Source of the DNA: Owenia fusiformis
Taxonomy: Eukaryota > Annelida > Polychaeta > Sabellida > Oweniidae
DNA length: 64,000 bases
Assembly: GCA_903813345.2 (NCBI GenBank)
Contig: CAIIXF020000011.1
Coordinates: 15,235,754-15,299,753, forward strand
Direction of reading: 5' to 3'
Under the pieces are notes generated by a model. It was not told the origin of the DNA and made no database searches. It was given only the letters and a program-made list of their open reading frames with translations. Positions 59,801-64,000 of the stretch are shown here, piece by piece. Positions within the stretch are counted from its first letter, which is position 1; every line of letters starts with the position of its first letter. A program made the position numbers and the translations under genes.

Positions 59801-62800
59801 CATGAAATCACTGATGGTTCAGTGGTAGAATGCTCGCTTGTCATCCAGCTGCCCATGGTTCAATTCCTGGTCAGTGCAATGTTTTTCATTTAAATACTAA
59901 TATGAAGAGAAATTACTATTTTTATGAATTGTACTTTACTTACAACATGAAAGCACTGATGGTTCAGTGGTAGAATGCTAACCTTTCATCCATCTGGCAT
60001 TGGTTCGATTCCTGGTCAGTGCAATGTTTTTCATTTAAATACTGATATGAAGAGAAACTACATTTTTTATGAATTATATTTTACTTACAACATGAAATCA
60101 CTGATGGTTCGGTGGTAGAATGCTCGCCTGTCATCCAGCTGCCCATGGTTCAATTCCTGGTCAGTGCAATGTTTTTCATTTAAATACTGATATGAAGAAA
60201 AATTTCTATTAATATGAATTATATTTTACTTACAACATGAAATCACTGATGGTTCAGTGGTAGAATGCTCACCTGTCATCCAGTTGGCCATGGTTCAATT
60301 CCTGGTCAGTGCAATGTTTTTCATTTAAATACTGATATGAAGAGAAATTACATTTTTTATGAATTATATTTTACTTACAACATGAAATCACTGATGGTTC
60401 GGTGGTAGAATGCTCGCCTGTCATCCAGTTGGCCATGGTTCAATTCCTGGTCAGTGCAATGTTTTTCATTTAAATACTGATAGGAAGAGAAATTTCTAGT
60501 TTTATCAATTATATTTTACTTTATAAAACATGAAATCACTGATGGTTCAGTGGTAGAATGATCGCTTGTCATCCAGCTGCCCATGGTTCAATTCCTGGTC
60601 AGTGCCGGTTTTTCATTTAAATACTGATATGAAGAGAAATTACTATTTTTATGAATTATATTTTACTTACAACATGAAATCACTGATGGTTCAGTGGTAG
60701 AATGCTCGCTTGTCATCCAGCTGCCCATCGTTCAATTCCTGGTCAGAGCAATATTTTTCATTTAAATACTTATATGAAGAGAAATTGCTATTTTTATGAA
60801 TTGTACTTCACTTACAACATGAAAGCACTGATGGTTCAGTGGTAGAATGCTAACCTGTCATCCATCTGGCAGTGGTTCGATTCCTGGTCAGTGCAATGTT
60901 TTTCATTTAAATACTGATATGAAGAGAAATTACATTTTTTATGAATTATATTTTCTTACAACATGAAATCACTGATGGTCCGGTGGTAGAATGCTCGCCT
61001 GTCATCCAGCTGCCCATGGTTCAATTCCTGGTCTGTGCAATGTTTTTCATTTAAATACTGATATGAAGAGAAATTTCTATTTATATGAATTATATTTTAC
61101 TTACAACATGAAATCACTGATGGTTCAGTGGTAGAATGCTCGCTTGTCATCCAGCTGCCCATGGTTCAATTCCTGGTCAGTGCAATGTTTTTCATTTAAA
61201 TACGTATATGAAGAGAAACTATATTCTTTTATGAATTATACTTTACTTACAACATGAAAGCATTGATAGTTTAGTGGTAGAATGCTCGCCTGTCATCCAG
61301 TTGGCCATGGTTCAATTCCTGGTCAGTGCAATGTTTTTCATTTAAATACTGATATGAAGAGAAATTACATTTTTTATGAATTATATTTTACTTACAACAT
61401 GAAATCACTGATGGTTCAGTGGTAGAATGTTCGCCTGTCATCCAGCTGTCCATGGTTCAATTCCTGGTCAGTGCAATGTTATTCATTTAAATACTGATAT
61501 GAAGAGAAATTTATATTTTAATGAATTATATTTTACTTAAAACATGAAATCACTGATGGTTCAGTGGTAGAATGCTCGCTTGTCATCCAGCTGCCCATGG
61601 TTCAATTCCTGGTCAGTGCAATGTTTTTCATTTAAATACTTATATGAAGAGAAATTACTATTTTTATGAATTGTACTTTACTTACAACATGAAAGCACTG
61701 ATGGTTCAGTGGTAGAATGCTAACCTGTCATCCATCTGGCATTGGTTCGATTCCTGGTCAGTGCAATGTTTTTCATTTAAATACTGATATGAAGAGAAAC
61801 TGCATTTTTTATGAATTATATTTTACTTACAACATGAAATCACTGATGGTTCGGTGGTAGAATGCTCGCCTGTCATCCAGCTGCCCATGGTTCAATTCCT
61901 GGTCAGTGCAATGTTTTTCATTTAAATACTGATATGAAGAGAAATTTCTATTAATATGAATTATATTTTACTTACAACATGAAATCACTGATGGTTCAGT
62001 GGTAGAATGCTCGCTTGTCATCCAGCTGCCCATGGTTCAATTCCTGGTCAGTGCAATGTTTTTCATTTAAATACGTATATGAAGAGAAATTACTATTTTT
62101 ATGAATTGTACTTTACTTACAACATGAAAGCACTGATGGTTCAGTGGTAGAATGCTAACCTGTCATCCATCTGGCAGTGGTTCGATTCCTGGTCAGTGCA
62201 ATGTTTTTCATTTAAATACTGATATGAAGAGAAATTACATTTTTTATGAATTATATTTTACTTACAACATGAAATCACTGATGGTCCGTTGGTAGAATGC
62301 TCGCCTGTCATCCAGCTGCCCATGGTTCAATTCCTGGTCAGTGCAATGTTTTTCATTTAAATACTGATATGAAGAGAAATTTCTATTGATATGAATTATA
62401 TTTTACTTACAACATGAAATCACTGATGGTTCAGTGGTAGAATGCTCGCTTGTCATCCAGCTGCCCATGGTTCAATTCCTGGTCAGTGCAATGTTTTTCA
62501 TTTAAATACTGATATGAAGAGAAACTATATTCTTTTATGAATTATACTTTACTTACAACATGAAATCACTATTGGTTCAGTGGTAGAATGCTCGCCTGTC
62601 ATCCAGTTGGCCATGGTTCAATTCCTGGTTAGTGCAATGTTTTTCATTTAAATACGTATATGAAGAGAAACTATATTCTTTTATGAATTATACTTTACTT
62701 ACAACATGAAAGCACTGATAGTTCAGTGGTAGAATGCTCGCCTATCATCCAGTTTGCCATGGTTCAATTCCTGGTCAGTGCAATGTTTTTCATTTAAATA

Positions 62801-63480
62801 CTGATATGAAGAGTAATTACATTTTTTATGAATTATATTTTACTTACAACATGAATTCACTGATGGTCCGGTGGTAGAATGCTCGCCTGTCATCCAGCTG
62901 CCCATGGTTCAATTCCTGGTCAGTGCAATGTTTTTCATTTAAATACTGATATGAAGAGAAATTTATATTTATATGAATTATATTTTTCTTACAACATGAA
63001 ATCACTGATGGTTCAGTGGTGGAATGCTCACCTGTCATCCATCTGGCAATGGTTCGATTCCTGGTCAGTGCAATGTTTTTCATTTAAATACTGATATGAA
63101 GAGAAATTACATTTTTTATGAATTATATTTTACTTACAACATGAAATCACTGATGGTTCGGTGGTAGAAGGCTCGCCTGTCATCCAGCTGCCCATGGTTC
63201 AATTCCTGGTCAGTGCAATGTTTTTCATTTAAATACTGATATGAAGAGAAATTTCTATTAATATGAATCATATTTTACTTACAACATGAAATAACTGATG
63301 GTTCAGTGGTAGAATGCTCGCTTGTCATCCAGCTGCCCTTGGTTCAATTCCTGGTCAGTGCAATGTTTTTCATTTAAATACGTATATGAAGAGAAACTAT
63401 ATTCTTTTATGAATTATACTTTACTTACAACATGAAAGCACTGATGGTTCAGTGGTAGAATGCTCGCCTGTCATCCAGTT

Positions 63481-63590
63481 TTGTTTTTAAGTATATAGCA
63501 TGTTTTCATTCTATTACTTGAAACTAACGATAAATATAAACTTCGAACAGTCGGTAAAAAGCATAAGTAAAACGACTCTTCCCTTCGATT
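63481..63590. other. Junction between the tRNA-like array and the CpG-rich segment
   Basis: The last tRNA-like unit is cut after CATCCAGTT. AT-rich unique sequence follows for about 110 bp. Confidence 0.5.
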
Positions 63591-63960
63591 TATTCGTCCT
63601 TCCCCCTCCCTCCCGCTATACCTAGTAGCATAGCGTCTAGATCTATCGGCGTAACCGTGGCTACGGGGGTCCTACGACTGAGCCCCGTTACTCGAGAACC
63701 GTCGCCCCTACGAACTCGGGGATCGCGCCGATCTTCCCAGCGCGTCCGGGATACCCGGAACTCGGCCCGCACCACCCTAACTACCCCGCCCTTTCTAGCC
63801 CCCACCCTCGGGAAACGGTGGAAATTCTACCCTGCCGAAGGAATTTTTCTAGGGTTAAAACACCCTTCGCTCCGGGCGCCTCGATTTTCTACACGCCCCG
63901 GTGATTTTCTACACGACCCGGTGCACGTGAACAACGGAGAGATAATTGGCCAATTATTGC
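63591..63960. promoter_or_regulatory. CpG-rich island, possible promoter
   Basis: GC content and CpG density rise sharply relative to the other 63 kb. The segment contains a 20-bp tandem (GATTTTCTACACG at 63883 and 63903), an E-box CACGTG (63924-63929) and the palindromic double CCAAT box ATTGGCCAAT (63945-63954). Such a combination is typical of housekeeping promoters, but direction and target gene lie outside the window. The 71-codon minus frame here (63590-63805) has no family resemblance. Confidence 0.4.
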
Positions 63961-64000
63961 GGTTCATTAGGCCCTTTGTCAATCTATGTAAGTACCCATA

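Larger units (their letters stand above)
44516..63480 (+). repeat. Giant tandem array of tRNA-Gly-like units (about 130 units of ~145 bp)
   Basis: Each unit has a ~71-nt body that aligns through its 5' half and T arm with metazoan tRNA-Gly(GCC), then a ~74-bp AT-rich spacer (TTTTTCATTTAAATACTGAT, GAAGAGAAA, TTATGAATTATA, TTTACTTACAACATGAAA). The A box TGGTTCAGTGG and B box GGTTCAATTCC (or GGTTCGATTCC / GGGTCGATTCC) are kept across nearly all units, and a T5 run begins 3 nt after the discriminator base. The array starts abruptly at 44516, has one 5'-truncated unit near 44595, and breaks off inside the body of a unit at 63480. ORFs of 60-79 codons repeated along it are shadows of the period. 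Confidence 0.92.

Noticed and set aside
37110-63480. CRISPR-like regular spacing in the 76-bp and 145-bp arrays
   Set aside because: Repeats are continuous without unique spacers, and the DNA is clearly eukaryotic.
44516-63480. Calling every unit a functional tRNA-Gly or tRNA-Asp gene
   Set aside because: The anticodon stem does not pair and the T stem has mismatches, so these are tRNA-derived units rather than bona fide decoding tRNAs.
63590-63805. Minus-strand 71-codon frame rich in Arg/Gly
   Set aside because: Typical chance frame in CpG-rich DNA; no motif.
63600-63930. Ribosomal RNA fragment
   Set aside because: GC-rich sequence does not contain any conserved rRNA block I can recognise.

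Overview
This window is eukaryotic, repeat-dominated DNA, most likely from an invertebrate animal genome. Supporting signs are a Ty3/gypsy-class LTR retrotransposon with a retrovirus-type tRNA-Pro primer site, a mariner-like element with a TA target duplication, TTAA-flanked palindromic MITEs, and a long satellite derived from a metazoan-type tRNA-Gly. Base composition is AT-rich apart from a CpG-rich island at the right edge. I see no convincing intact host protein gene. The only long ORF belongs to the retrotransposon. The species cannot be fixed from the sequence alone.

Layout. 1-5.8 kb: short direct repeats, a pyrimidine tract, two GC-rich CTGCGGCAG arrays lying inside a 13-bp inverted repeat (1194-3523), a small hairpin element and a mariner end. 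5.8-12.0 kb: a mosaic of nested elements. It holds a 0.86-kb palindrome, a 333-bp TTAA-flanked MITE, arrays of a ~150-bp unit carrying YY1-like motifs, GTCCGTC-headed repeats, and a mariner-like element (10432-11513) inserted in a second copy of the MITE. 12032-17552: a young LTR element with apparently identical 885-bp LTRs and a CATG target duplication. Its 996-aa ORF runs gag, zinc knuckle, protease, integrase N-terminal part. Reverse transcriptase and RNase H are absent, so it must be non-autonomous. The gag-PR-IN order fits the Gmr1-like clade.

17.7-35.9 kb: four tandem copies of a ~4.77-kb unit (the first and last incomplete). Each carries a 19-bp purine-rich minisatellite, a diverged internal duplication with retained splice-like signals, and one candidate 156-bp phase 1-1 coding exon. 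35.9-37.1 kb: unique AT-rich DNA. 37.1-42.3 kb: a ~76-bp satellite (itself a dimer of ~38-bp half-units) interrupted by a hairpin element and by a ~1.1-kb segment with 16-bp terminal inverted repeats. 42.3-44.5 kb: unique DNA with poly-G tracts.

44.5-63.5 kb: the most striking feature, ~19 kb containing about 130 head-to-tail ~145-bp units. Each unit is a tRNA-Gly-like body with A box, B box, a compensated acceptor stem and an immediate T5 Pol III terminator, followed by a ~74-bp spacer. The array has higher-order repeats of about 25 units. 63.6-63.95 kb: an abrupt CpG-rich segment that may be a promoter island.

The parts do not form a metabolic or regulatory pathway. They record successive insertions and tandem amplification by unequal exchange. 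The tRNA-like array is the candidate for an undescribed system.
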